A DNA stretch of 64,000 nt from Mageeibacillus sp. (GTDB lineage: Bacteria; Bacillota; Clostridia; Saccharofermentanales; Saccharofermentanaceae), in assembly GCA_022484595.1 (NCBI GenBank), contig JAKVLB010000001.1, forward strand, positions 414,502-478,501, in the 5' to 3' direction. The stretch's first letter is position 1. Every line of letters starts with the position of its first letter. Shown in pieces: positions 56,542 through 64,000 of the stretch. The notes under the pieces were generated by a model, which worked only from the letters and a program-made list of their open reading frames with translations, made no database searches and was not told the DNA's origin. Position numbers and translations under genes: made by a program.

Positions 56542-58086
56542 TCATGCCGCTGCTGTTGTCTCAGCAGCTGTCGTCTCAGTTGCAGCAGGATCTGCTGCCG
56601 ACGTCTCAGATGATGTCGTTTCAGCCGCCGCAGGATCTGCCGTCGTCCCGGCAGGCGCAGCTTCGCCATCAGTAATACTCTCGGTGTAATCGTACGAATC
56701 CACAACCTGTGCGACAAGTTCATTCTTCAGACTGTCAATGCTGTCATAACCGGCAAGATACAGGGTATATGTGCTGAACCAGCCTTCCGATACTCCCGTA
56801 TCAAGCGTATATGTGTAACTGCTTGGCGTGTCATACTCTGACATACTTACTGAACCTGTGCCGTCAGGCATCACCATAATAGCATTGAACATCGTGTAGT
56901 TATAATAGCTTACGTCCTTATCGAATGAATTGCCGTCATCATCCGATAACGTAACATGGATTGTATTCTTATAAACAAGAATAAGACGGTTGGCATCGTA
57001 ATAATAGTCGTCGGCAGTATTTTTCGCTGTCTGGAAATAATAGCCTACATATGTTGAACCGACTGCCGTCACGCCGTCACTTACCTGTGACGCGAGTTCA
57101 GCGGATGCAACTGATGCCGACTGGTCAAGCATTGTCTGCAAGGTATCGGCAGGGATCTGTTCGTAAGCTGTGCAGTACGCTGCAAGCCCGTCAACGGTGA
57201 ATTCCTTGGTATCAGCCTCAGGCAGCTTGTTCATCGACTGCAGGCAGTAAGTGTCAAGATCATCGCTGTCATACGGCGAAGCGGTTACAGTGACGACGTC
57301 GCCGTTTGAAAGGCCGCTTGACTTGTCAATTGAATAGTAAATATCAGAGTATTCTGAATTATTCACAACAGTTGCAGTTCCGTTAGGTCCGATACCGTCA
57401 AAGGTAACATCAATCCCCTCGAAAAGGTCAACCGACGGTGCCGTCTCAAGGTCACTGACTTTAACAGTTACAGTGTCAAAACTGACAAGCACCTTGAAAT
57501 TTCTCTGAAGCTTGCTGACGCTGAAATCTTCCCATTCAAAATCGAAAGTATCTCCGTTTGACAGACCAGTAGCATATACTTCAGCAGGAAGCTGATCTTC
57601 CACAATCGATTCGAATATTTCGACGGCATCGTCTTTCTTATGAGCTCTTCTGCCCTCGGAAGTGTATCTGATCTTTTTGCCGTAATCCTGTTCGAACTGT
57701 TCTTCATTGAACTCTATCGTTGCCTGGCCCAAATGATCGTAACCGGTATATGTAACAGTGATGTAATCGTCAAGATTAATCTCTGTCTTGCGGTTGTTCC
57801 ACTTGTTCAGCATTATGAAGCCGACGATAATAACAGCCAGAGCTACGGCCGATAGTATCGCGATAACTGTAACATTTGCTTTCTTTGTTCCGGACTTTGC
57901 TCCGGGCATTGATCCGGACTTAACATCAGGCTTGTCTTCGGACTTGACCTCACTGTCCGTTGTATCTTCAGAAGTCTCACCGGACTTCAAATCTGCCGCA
58001 CCGTCTGTAATTACATCGGCCTGTTCAGCGGACTCATTAGCAGGTTCAATTGTTTCAGAACCGTTCTTCTCATTGTCTTCTAACAT
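56542..58086 (-). CDS. Membrane-anchored extracellular protein of unknown function
   Basis: 514 residues. Acidic cytoplasmic N terminus of about 70 residues, one membrane segment (71-93), then an extracellular region of about 400 residues with repeated beta-rich stretches (DDYITVTYTGYDHLGQATIEFNEEQF; LFEGIDVTFDGIGPNGTATV). The motif L-SNGD-x-F/V appears twice. It ends in a Thr/Ala/Ser-rich tail of about 50 residues (TTAD, AETT units). Similar proteins in Lachnospiraceae are paired with a zinc ribbon, which is absent here. I cannot assign a function. Confidence 0.8.
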   Translation of the reverse strand: MLEDNEKNGSETIEPANESAEQADVITDGAADLKSGETSEDTTDSEVKSEDKPDVKSGSMPGAKSGTKKANVTVIAILSAVALAVIIVGFIMLNKWNNRKTEINLDDYITVTYTGYDHLGQATIEFNEEQFEQDYGKKIRYTSEGRRAHKKDDAVEIFESIVEDQLPAEVYATGLSNGDTFDFEWEDFSVSKLQRNFKVLVSFDTVTVKVSDLETAPSVDLFEGIDVTFDGIGPNGTATVVNNSEYSDIYYSIDKSSGLSNGDVVTVTASPYDSDDLDTYCLQSMNKLPEADTKEFTVDGLAAYCTAYEQIPADTLQTMLDQSASVASAELASQVSDGVTAVGSTYVGYYFQTAKNTADDYYYDANRLILVYKNTIHVTLSDDDGNSFDKDVSYYNYTMFNAIMVMPDGTGSVSMSEYDTPSSYTYTLDTGVSEGWFSTYTLYLAGYDSIDSLKNELVAQVVDSYDYTESITDGEAAPAGTTADPAAAETTSSETSAADPAATETTAAETTAAA

Positions 58087-58171
58087 AATTCCCTCCGATT
58101 TTAAATTTCAACCTGTTCAATTTACCACAAGACTGTGACCCGGGCAAATAAAACTGATAATTTGCACGTAC

Positions 58172-58200
58172 AATATACACATTAATGAATAGAACGTAAA
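58172..58200 (-). promoter_or_regulatory. Probable promoter of the membrane-anchored protein gene
   Basis: Minus strand TTTACG (58195-58200), 17-base spacer, TATATT (58172-58177), about 85 bases before the ATG (GGAGGG site). Confidence 0.45.
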
Positions 58201-58230
58201 CAAATTCCATTAAACTCAAATCAGCCTTCA

Positions 58231-58243
58231 AGTTAAGGTTCGT
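58231..58243 (+). promoter_or_regulatory. 13-base element shared with 61629-61641, upstream of apbE
   Basis: AGTTAAGGTTCGT, followed by TTAAATTAAAG. It reads GTTAAG-N5-TTTAAA, like an OmpR-family half-site pair with 11-base period. It lies 56 bases before the apbE start. An identical copy precedes the small transcript at 61.65 kb. Confidence 0.4.
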
Positions 58244-58298
58244 TTAAATTAAAGCCTGTAATATGCTCTCAAATCAGTACAGGACGGAGGTGATACGG

Positions 58299-59231
58299 AT
58301 GAACATAATCAGAAGCTTCAAGAGCCTCGGCACAGTAAACACCATCAGTGTCAAAGGAGAAATAAGCAGCTCAGTCCTTGACAGAGCTCAGGCCATGGTA
58401 ACAGAAATGGACGACCGCTGGTCAGTATTCAAAGACAGCAGCGAAATAAGTCTTATCAACCGCAACGCCGGAATAACGCCCGTCACGGTAAGTTCAGATA
58501 CGATAGAGCTTCTGACGTTCGCCCGCAGCATAAGCATTGAGTCCCACGGCGCGTTCAGCATAACAATCGGTCCGCTGTCTCAGGTCTGGCGAAAAGCGCT
58601 GAAAAGCATGACATTACCGGATCAACACACTGTCAGACAGATACGCAGGCTTGTCAGCGACAAGGCAATTCAGATAGATCCGGAAATGAACACCGTATAT
58701 CTTCCGGTTATGGGTATGAGTATTGATTTGGGAAGCATCGCGAAAGGATACGCAGCCGATCAAATCCGCGATTATCTCAAGAGTGAAGGAGTAAATGAAG
58801 CCATCATCAACTGTGGCGGTACAGTTTGTGTCATTGGCAGGGCACAGCAGATCGGAATTCAGCATCCGCGCATGATGACAGGCGTCCCGTTCGCAGCCGT
58901 CACGCTTTGCAATCAGTCGGCGGTAACCAGCGGAGACTACGAACAGGGATTTGATTTTCGCGGACGCAGATACCATCACATAATTGACGCCCGAACCGGT
59001 GAGCCCTGCAGGAGCCGCCTTGCCGGTGTGACGCTCACAGGCGGCAGCGCGATGCTCCTCGACGCACTTTCCACTGCGGTCTATGTCGCAGGAATTGAAG
59101 CCGGGGCGTCTCTTATAAGGAAAAGAAACATCGAATGTATAGCAATAACAGACAATATGGAAGTTATCTGCACTGACAATATAGGTAAACAGTTAAGATT
59201 TCTTCCGCAAAAAAAGGAGGCAAAACAATGA
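58299..59231 (+). CDS. apbE: FAD:protein FMN transferase ApbE
   Basis: Attaches FMN covalently to Thr/Ser in FMN-binding domain proteins. 310 residues from ATG 58299, with a very strong GGAGGTGAT site. Motifs include SLGTVNTISV, SHGAFSITIGPLSQVWR, DLGSIAKGYAADQI, INCGGTVCVIG, SGDYEQGFDFRGRRYHHIIDARTG. Unlike most ApbE proteins it has no signal peptide or lipobox. The stop overlaps the next gene (ATGA), whose product carries two flavinylation sites and is the obvious substrate. Confidence 0.95.
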   Translation: MNIIRSFKSLGTVNTISVKGEISSSVLDRAQAMVTEMDDRWSVFKDSSEISLINRNAGITPVTVSSDTIELLTFARSISIESHGAFSITIGPLSQVWRKALKSMTLPDQHTVRQIRRLVSDKAIQIDPEMNTVYLPVMGMSIDLGSIAKGYAADQIRDYLKSEGVNEAIINCGGTVCVIGRAQQIGIQHPRMMTGVPFAAVTLCNQSAVTSGDYEQGFDFRGRRYHHIIDARTGEPCRSRLAGVTLTGGSAMLLDALSTAVYVAGIEAGASLIRKRNIECIAITDNMEVICTDNIGKQLRFLPQKKEAKQ

Positions 59232-60805
59232 AAAAGTCTACCAAATTAAAGGTAATACGTTACGCAATCCAGCTCGCATCATTTCTGCTGTTTCCCGGAT
59301 TGTTTGCAATCACGTTCTCTTCAATCGGAGATATTGTGTCATCGCTTATAAGCGGCACTTTCACCATGCAGTCAAACGGCGGTGAACTCCTGTTAGGGTC
59401 GGGAATACTTCTCATAACCGCGATATTCGGAAGATTCTTCTGCGGATATGTATGCTCATTCGGAGCACTTCAGGACTTAACGTCCGACATCGGCAGGCTG
59501 CTCAGGCTACCGCAGATTAAGATTCCGCAAAATGCCGACAAACCTCTTCGCATTCTGAAATACATTGTTCTGGCAGCCATCGCGGTATTCTGCTGGATAC
59601 TTGGAATTAAGCTTGCCTCCACTGTCAATCCATGGGAAGCATTCGGCAAAGCGATAACTGTAAACAGCCCGGATTTCACTGCTCTTCTAAGCATAGGCGG
59701 CGCAGTGCTCATCGTGATAATGACACTCTCAATGTTTTTGGACCGCGCTTTCTGCAGATATCTTTGCCCGCTGGGAGGGATACTCGCTCCAATCTCACAT
59801 TTCAGAGTCTTCCGAATCAGGAAACCTTCCGAGAAATGCGGCAAGTGCAGAGTATGCACGGAATCATGTCCAATGGGCATTAGTCTTCAGGGTTTTGACA
59901 AAGTCACCAGTGACGAGTGCATAAACTGCCTGTCGTGTGCCGCCTGCCCTCGCGCCAACATTACTGCCGATCCGGCACCGGCAGTCTCAACAGCAATAGC
60001 AGTATTGTCAATCACCGGTTTCCGATACCTTGGAACAATTGACGCACTGTCTTCATCCGCAACTTCATCCGCTGTAGTCTCACTTGAATCCGAAACCGGT
60101 CCTTACGAAGACGGAACCTACGCCGGAAGCGCACAAGGCTACCGCGGAACCACCGAAGTTACCGTAACAGTCACTAACGGCTACATTCAGGACATAAGTG
60201 TCGACTCATACAAAGATGACGATGAGTTTTTCTCAAAAGCGAAAAGTACCGTCATTGACGAGATAATTTCTTCACAGAGCACGGATGTAGCCACAGTAAC
60301 AGGCGCCACATTCTCTTCAAACGGAATTATCGAAGCGGTCGCCGACGCTCTCGGAACAGTCTCCGCATCAACAGACAGTGTGAATTCAACTTCAGACGAA
60401 GGTTCTTCATCCACGTCAGTGACAGAAACAACTGAGACTTCATCCGACAGTGAACAGACTTCTTCCGGCAGCACTTATTCAGACGGAACCTACACCGGTT
60501 CGGGAACCGGTCTTCGCGGTACAACAAATGTCAGTGTGACAGTTGCAAACGGTCAGATTACAGACATCACCGTAGAATCATACGAGGATGACCAGGAGTA
60601 TTTTTCGAGAGCTCAAAGCACTGTCATTGATGAGATTCTTGATTCTCAGAGCATAGACGTGTCAACCGTATCCGGAGCAACTTTCTCTTCAAACGGAATT
60701 ATCGAAGCGGTCGCTGACGCTCTCGGTGTTGATTTTACAAACCCAAACTCTTCAGTGTCACAGGGTGAAAACGGCGGATTCGGACACGGATCGCACGGTC
60801 ATTGA
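59228..60805 (+). CDS. NapH/NosR-like membrane polyferredoxin with two FMN-binding domains
   Basis: 525 residues. Membrane part (about 1-195) with 4-5 helices and NapH-type FCGYVCSFGALQD and CRYLCPLGGILAPIS. Two 4Fe-4S motifs follow: C-X2-C-X2-C-X3-CP (204-215) and an odd C-X2-C-X2-C-X2-CP (231-241). Another membrane helix (about 251-271) then leads to two FMN_bind domains (about 290-375 and 417-500) joined by a Ser/Thr-rich linker. Each has the flavinylation motif, TGAT (Thr361) and SGAT (Thr485). Likely moves electrons across the membrane via Fe-S and covalent FMN; donor and acceptor unknown. The tail is Gly/His rich. Confidence 0.92.
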   Translation: MKKSTKLKVIRYAIQLASFLLFPGLFAITFSSIGDIVSSLISGTFTMQSNGGELLLGSGILLITAIFGRFFCGYVCSFGALQDLTSDIGRLLRLPQIKIPQNADKPLRILKYIVLAAIAVFCWILGIKLASTVNPWEAFGKAITVNSPDFTALLSIGGAVLIVIMTLSMFLDRAFCRYLCPLGGILAPISHFRVFRIRKPSEKCGKCRVCTESCPMGISLQGFDKVTSDECINCLSCAACPRANITADPAPAVSTAIAVLSITGFRYLGTIDALSSSATSSAVVSLESETGPYEDGTYAGSAQGYRGTTEVTVTVTNGYIQDISVDSYKDDDEFFSKAKSTVIDEIISSQSTDVATVTGATFSSNGIIEAVADALGTVSASTDSVNSTSDEGSSSTSVTETTETSSDSEQTSSGSTYSDGTYTGSGTGLRGTTNVSVTVANGQITDITVESYEDDQEYFSRAQSTVIDEILDSQSIDVSTVSGATFSSNGIIEAVADALGVDFTNPNSSVSQGENGGFGHGSHGH

Positions 60806-60820
60806 TAATAATCTGCACAA

Positions 60821-60848
60821 TTGCAAAATAACCTCCGAATGGGATAAT
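60821..60848 (+). promoter_or_regulatory. Possible promoter of aqpZ
   Basis: TTGCAA (60821-60826), 16-base spacer, GATAAT (60843-60848), 28 bases before the ATG. No terminator separates it from the preceding gene. Confidence 0.4.
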
Positions 60849-60875
60849 GAAAGCATTTCACAAGGAGGTTTTATT

Positions 60876-61580
60876 ATGGAAAGATTTAAGAAGTATGTTG
60901 CCGAATTCATCGGAACAATGGTTCTCGTACTGATGGGCTGCGGTACAGCAATGCTTGTCGGATGTGACTCTGCTGCCGGATGCGGCTATATTCTGACGGC
61001 ACTTGCATTCGGTCTTGCTATTGTGGCAATGGCTTATTCTATCGGCAATGTGTCAGGCTGTCACGTCAACCCGGCGGTATCACTCGCGGTGTTTATGAAC
61101 AAGGGTATCGACGGCATTGATCTTGCCGGCTATATCATTGCGCAGATTCTTGGCGCACTCGCCGGTTCCGGACTGCTCTGCCTCATTTTCTCGCTCGGCA
61201 AGGTAACTGATAAGACAGGAGCTCTCGGAAGCAACGGGACAGCAGGTGTCAGCGGAAGCAGCGCTGCGGCATTTATCACGGAATTCGTCTTAACGTTTAT
61301 CTTTGTAATCGCCATACTTGGCGTAACATCCAAAAAAGCTTCACACGGCTCTTTCGGCGGTCTTGTAATAGGATTGACTCTGACTTTTGTTCACATTCTC
61401 GGAATCGGCCTCACGGGAACTTCGGTAAACCCTGCAAGAAGCATCGGACCTGCAATTGTTTGCGCAATTCAGGGCAACACGGCACCGGTCAGCAGTCTCT
61501 GGATTTTCATTGTTGCACCGCTCGCCGGCGCCGCAATCGCCTCAATAGTCTACAAATTTATCGAAAGCAAAAAGAATTGA
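60876..61580 (+). CDS. aqpZ: Aquaporin Z-type water channel
   Basis: 234 residues, six membrane helices and two NPA half-helices (HVNPAVS, SVNPARS). The selectivity filter positions next to the second NPA keep His (VHILGIG), Thr (GTSVNPAR) and Arg as in AqpZ, pointing to water over glycerol. ATG 60876 follows AAGGAGG by six bases. Confidence 0.94.
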   Translation: MERFKKYVAEFIGTMVLVLMGCGTAMLVGCDSAAGCGYILTALAFGLAIVAMAYSIGNVSGCHVNPAVSLAVFMNKGIDGIDLAGYIIAQILGALAGSGLLCLIFSLGKVTDKTGALGSNGTAGVSGSSAAAFITEFVLTFIFVIAILGVTSKKASHGSFGGLVIGLTLTFVHILGIGLTGTSVNPARSIGPAIVCAIQGNTAPVSSLWIFIVAPLAGAAIASIVYKFIESKKN

Positions 61581-61628
61581 GTGTCTGCCTGAGTTTTCAC
61601 TCATTTCTGCCGAAAATTTCACAAGTTG

Positions 61629-61641
61629 AGTTAAGGTTCGT
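61629..61641 (+). promoter_or_regulatory. 13-base element shared with 58231-58243
   Basis: AGTTAAGGTTCGT, five bases upstream of a -10-like TATAGT (61646-61651), inside the 293-base gap between aqpZ and the prepilin-like gene. Confidence 0.4.
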
Positions 61642-61654
61642 GCTTTATAGTGTA

Positions 61655-61787
61655 AGCATCAAGAAAGAAAGGATGGTTACACCAATGTACTAAGTACCTG
61701 TACTTCATATAGCACCACTCAATAATTGTTTTATTTTCTTAATTTTGCCAAAACTAAACCGGAGTTTGCCACTCCGGTTTTTAATTT
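61655..61787 (+). ncRNA. Possible small transcript (sRNA or leader) between aqpZ and the prepilin gene
   Basis: Bounded by the 13-base element plus TATAGT on the left and a strong terminator on the right, about 130 nt. Inside is AAGAAAGG before two tiny frames (ATG GTT ACA CCA ATG TAC TAA) and a small GTAC-containing hairpin near 61687-61702. No conventional protein gene fits. It could also be a leader peptide remnant. Confidence 0.35.
61756..61787 (+). terminator. Intrinsic terminator in the aqpZ-prepilin gap
   Basis: Perfect 9-bp stem AAACCGGAG/CTCCGGTTT (61756-61764, 61772-61780), 7-base loop, followed by TTAATTT. Confidence 0.85.
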
Positions 61788-61873
61788 AAAAATATGTAAA
61801 ATATGGCGCAAATGTGGCTTTTCTGTAAATTATCTGCTATAGTATTCTCAATTTATGCTAATAGGAGGCTGTT

Positions 61874-62080
61874 ATGAAAAAATCATTCAAATCTCGTCGC
61901 GGTTTCACTCTCGTAGAGATGGTTCTTGTTATTGCAATTATTGTAATTCTTGCGGCCGTCACAATCTTTGGGATAGGAACATATCTCGACAAAGCCCGTG
62001 CCGCAGCATCTTCCATCAACACACACAACGATTCTATTAACAGTGTCGTTTCTAATGTTGATGAGATACTGAAGAATTAA
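61874..62080 (+). CDS. Orphan prepilin-like peptide (type IV pilin N-terminal motif)
   Basis: 68 residues. Basic leader ending RRG, then FTLVEMVLVIAIIVILAAVTIFGIG, the class III signal and hydrophobic helix of type IV pilins and pseudopilins, with Glu at +5. After processing only about 58 residues remain, so there is almost no globular head. AGGAGG lies six bases before the ATG and a terminator follows. No pilus assembly gene or prepilin peptidase is in the window. It may be a minimal pseudopilin or a decayed one. Confidence 0.85.
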   Translation: MKKSFKSRRGFTLVEMVLVIAIIVILAAVTIFGIGTYLDKARAAASSINTHNDSINSVVSNVDEILKN

Positions 62081-62105
62081 GCGGAAGCTCATAGGCTGAT
62101 TAACA

Positions 62106-62145
62106 AAGAAAACAGGCTCCCTCATCGGAAGCCTGTTTTTTCTTT
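62106..62145. terminator. Bidirectional terminator between the prepilin-like gene and the surface protein
   Basis: Stem AACAGGCT/AGCCTGTT (62111-62118 and 62130-62137) flanked by A run on the left and T run on the right, so it can work for both converging genes. Confidence 0.8.
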
Positions 62146-62165
62146 GTGTTTCTTGTTTGGAAGCC

Positions 62166-64000
62166 TCAGCTCTCCTTGTTCTTATGATTCTCCTTTTTCT
62201 TTCTGATGCACATTGTCAGAACGATTGCTGCGGAGCATGCTATGAAGAACATTGACCGGAGCAGATATCTTCCATCCTCGCCTGTTGCAACCACCGCTTG
62301 AGCTGTCTCGTTCTTACGCCATACAGCTGTAAATGTATGAGCACCGGTAACCGTGTAGCTGTCTCCGGGCTGATAAGACGAACCATGCCATTCAACGAAA
62401 GTATATCCTTCTCTGGTCGGCGCCTGATAGATTGTGATAACGGCATTCTCAACATATACGAGCTTCACAGGTTCGGTGCTTCCGTTCCAGTTTCCGCCGT
62501 CAGGATTGAATGTAAGTTCGTACCTCGTTCTGCTGATACCGAACGTCATTGTTCTTGAATACTCGTAATTGCTGATACCGGTTATCGTCACCGTTGCAGT
62601 TCCTTCGTCAATGTTGTTGACATAAGCAAGAGTATAATCAATTCCTTCCGCAAGAATGTTTCCTGTGGCACTGTCGGTAACAACCAGCTTCGGTGTGATT
62701 TTCTCACCTGTCCACTTCTGGTCTTCTACGCTGCCAAATGTAACTGTCGGATCTGTTACCGCCTTAGGATTGATTGTTGTGGTAAACGAACCGAAGAACG
62801 GGGTATAGTTTGCCGCTTCGAGCTTATAGTATGTTGTATAGGTTCCGGCATTCTCATATTGCGGCATAGTGGTTGACCATGTGCTGTTGTCTGTACTGTA
62901 GAAAACCGTGACTCCCGCAACACTTGAGACAGGAATATCATTTTCGCGCTCTTTGCCATTAAAGGTGAAAGTATTATTGTTTGCCGTTGCATTTATCGTT
63001 CCGATTGTAACGGTTACTTCATAAGTCTTTGAAGCCGCCTTATAATTCTCGGTCTCAGGCGATACAACAGTAATTGTTGCCTTGCCAAGTCCTGTCGGTG
63101 TAATCGTTACCTTTCCGTCCGCTGAAGCAGAAGCTGTCGCCACAGACGCATCTCCGGTCTGTACTGTAAGCTTGGCTGTGCTGTCGGTATTTGTTGTGGT
63201 CGCATCGAAAACAATATTCTCGCCAAACTTTATTCCGCCAGAAGTATAGTCGAACGATACCTCGGCATCCGCCTTTGTAACCTCAAGCGTTCCCAGCGAC
63301 TCGGTAACTGAGTAGTTGCTCTCCTTTGCACTTGTCCAGGTAATCGTATACGTGTTGTCGCTTGTTCCGGCATTGACCTGAGAACCTGTTGCAACTATCG
63401 TGGCATCCTCACCGCTGACAAAACCGCTGATTGAAGCATCGGCATCCTTCAACGCACTTCCGTCATATGTCATGGTATCGGATCCTGTGGTAACTGTAAG
63501 TTCCTTCTTCTCAATCACTACAGTACCCTTTGAAGTATCTGAATCGTAGTTAGGATTCTCAGCTTTAACATATACTGTTACTGCAGCGTCTGCTGCATCG
63601 GTAAACTGGGGCATAACGTCTGTCCAGTTCACATTATCAGTACTGTAGCTTATCGTTGTTCCGGAAGTGTGATTGACCTGGAAAGATACACTGTGAGGCT
63701 GACCGTCGTAAATTCCGCTGTAGCCGGTGACTGTAACTATAAGACCATTGGACGAAACCACTTTGAGAGTTCCGTTGATGCACTGGAGGTTATAGTTTGA
63801 TGTAACATCTTCGCTGCCGTCTTTTATCACGACAGACGCAGAATCAATTACGTTGTCAGCTGTTCCTACGTTGGTTATCTCACCTGTTACCGTTATGGCA
63901 CTTATGGCATCAGTTCCCTGAAGTTTGTTTGTAGCACTTACGCTGTATCCGCTGTCTGTATGCTTTGTGTTGTCGTATGTCCAGGTCTGGCTGTCAGCTT
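62166..64000 (-). CDS. Large Ig-like/InlB-repeat surface protein, 5' end beyond the window
   Basis: The frame is open to the window edge, so about 611 C-terminal residues are visible. They contain at least four MBG/Ig-like units (TVTGYSGIYDGQPHSVSFQV..., ELTVTTGSDTMTYDGSALKDADASI..., INATANNNTFTFNGKERENDIPV...), a further Ig-like block, then a Listeria-Bacteroides InlB-type repeat (YELTFNPDGGNWNGSTEPVKL ... TREGYTFVEWHGSSY). A C-terminal membrane helix (FFIACSAAIVLTMCI) and the basic tail RKKKENHKNKES anchor it; there is no LPXTG. Probably a surface adhesin or matrix protein. Confidence 0.88.
   Translation of the reverse strand, partial: ADSQTWTYDNTKHTDSGYSVSATNKLQGTDAISAITVTGEITNVGTADNVIDSASVVIKDGSEDVTSNYNLQCINGTLKVVSSNGLIVTVTGYSGIYDGQPHSVSFQVNHTSGTTISYSTDNVNWTDVMPQFTDAADAAVTVYVKAENPNYDSDTSKGTVVIEKKELTVTTGSDTMTYDGSALKDADASISGFVSGEDATIVATGSQVNAGTSDNTYTITWTSAKESNYSVTESLGTLEVTKADAEVSFDYTSGGIKFGENIVFDATTTNTDSTAKLTVQTGDASVATASASADGKVTITPTGLGKATITVVSPETENYKAASKTYEVTVTIGTINATANNNTFTFNGKERENDIPVSSVAGVTVFYSTDNSTWSTTMPQYENAGTYTTYYKLEAANYTPFFGSFTTTINPKAVTDPTVTFGSVEDQKWTGEKITPKLVVTDSATGNILAEGIDYTLAYVNNIDEGTATVTITGISNYEYSRTMTFGISRTRYELTFNPDGGNWNGSTEPVKLVYVENAVITIYQAPTREGYTFVEWHGSSYQPGDSYTVTGAHTFTAVWRKNETAQAVVATGEDGRYLLRSMFFIACSAAIVLTMCIRKKKENHKNKES

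Overview
The window looks like a chromosomal stretch of a Gram-positive anaerobe of class Clostridia, most likely family Lachnospiraceae. This rests on HrcA/CIRCE heat-shock control, DivIB (not Gram-negative FtsQ) in the division cluster, the rimP-nusA-ylxR-ylxQ-infB-rbfA-nrnA-truB-ribF order, a PASTA-bearing SpoVD/FtsI-type PBP, and clostridial hydrophobic-W (ChW) repeats on a surface protein. The genus is not determined. I see no rRNA, prophage, insertion sequence or CRISPR array. Almost everything up to about 49.1 kb is on the minus strand, so that part reads right to left.

Right-to-left layout. (1) 49.2-40.4 kb: a translation/transcription operon, rimP, nusA, rnpM(ylxR), ylxQ, infB, rbfA, nrnA, truB, ribF, behind a promoter followed at once by an intrinsic terminator (a probable attenuator). 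(2) 40.3-38.2 kb: lgt and rodA. (3) 38.1-35.8 kb: one gene fusing a GH32 sucrose-6-phosphate hydrolase to a PfkB fructokinase. (4) 35.6-22.4 kb: a division/cell-wall cluster, mraZ, rsmH, ftsL-like, PASTA PBP, murE, murF, ftsW, murG, divIB, ftsZ, without mraY, murD or ftsA. (5) 22.4-9.8 kb: nrdR, a two-component pair, nth, recG, rsmD, coaD, a coiled-coil protein, a two-gene OLD-like ATPase/TOPRIM module that may be an anti-phage system, hemW, corA and a MATE exporter. (6) 9.8-0 kb: a heat-shock operon with a textbook promoter and perfect CIRCE, hrcA-grpE-clpP-dnaK-dnaJ, with clpP unusually placed inside it. After dnaJ comes a surface-protein gene (CAP, Ig-like, Thr-Pro repeats, six ChW repeats) interrupted by one in-frame amber codon, then prmA.

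From 49.2 kb rightwards the content is more accessory and mixed in strand: a P-loop protein and mscL (+); an ArsR-type regulator with a lysine tail and a DUF4004/YhbD-like regulator behind an inverted repeat (-); a small membrane protein, a GH13 glucosidase and a copper P-type ATPase (-); tRNA-Val(GAC) with its own promoter and terminator (+); a membrane-anchored extracellular protein (-); a flavinylation electron-transfer module, apbE plus a polyferredoxin carrying two FMN-binding domains (+); aquaporin Z (+); a possible small RNA; an orphan 68-residue prepilin-like peptide (+); and a large Ig-like/InlB-repeat surface protein cut by the window end (-).

Most gene calls rest on family motifs visible in the translations. 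Promoters, operators, the small RNA and the defence assignment are inferences from sequence pattern alone.
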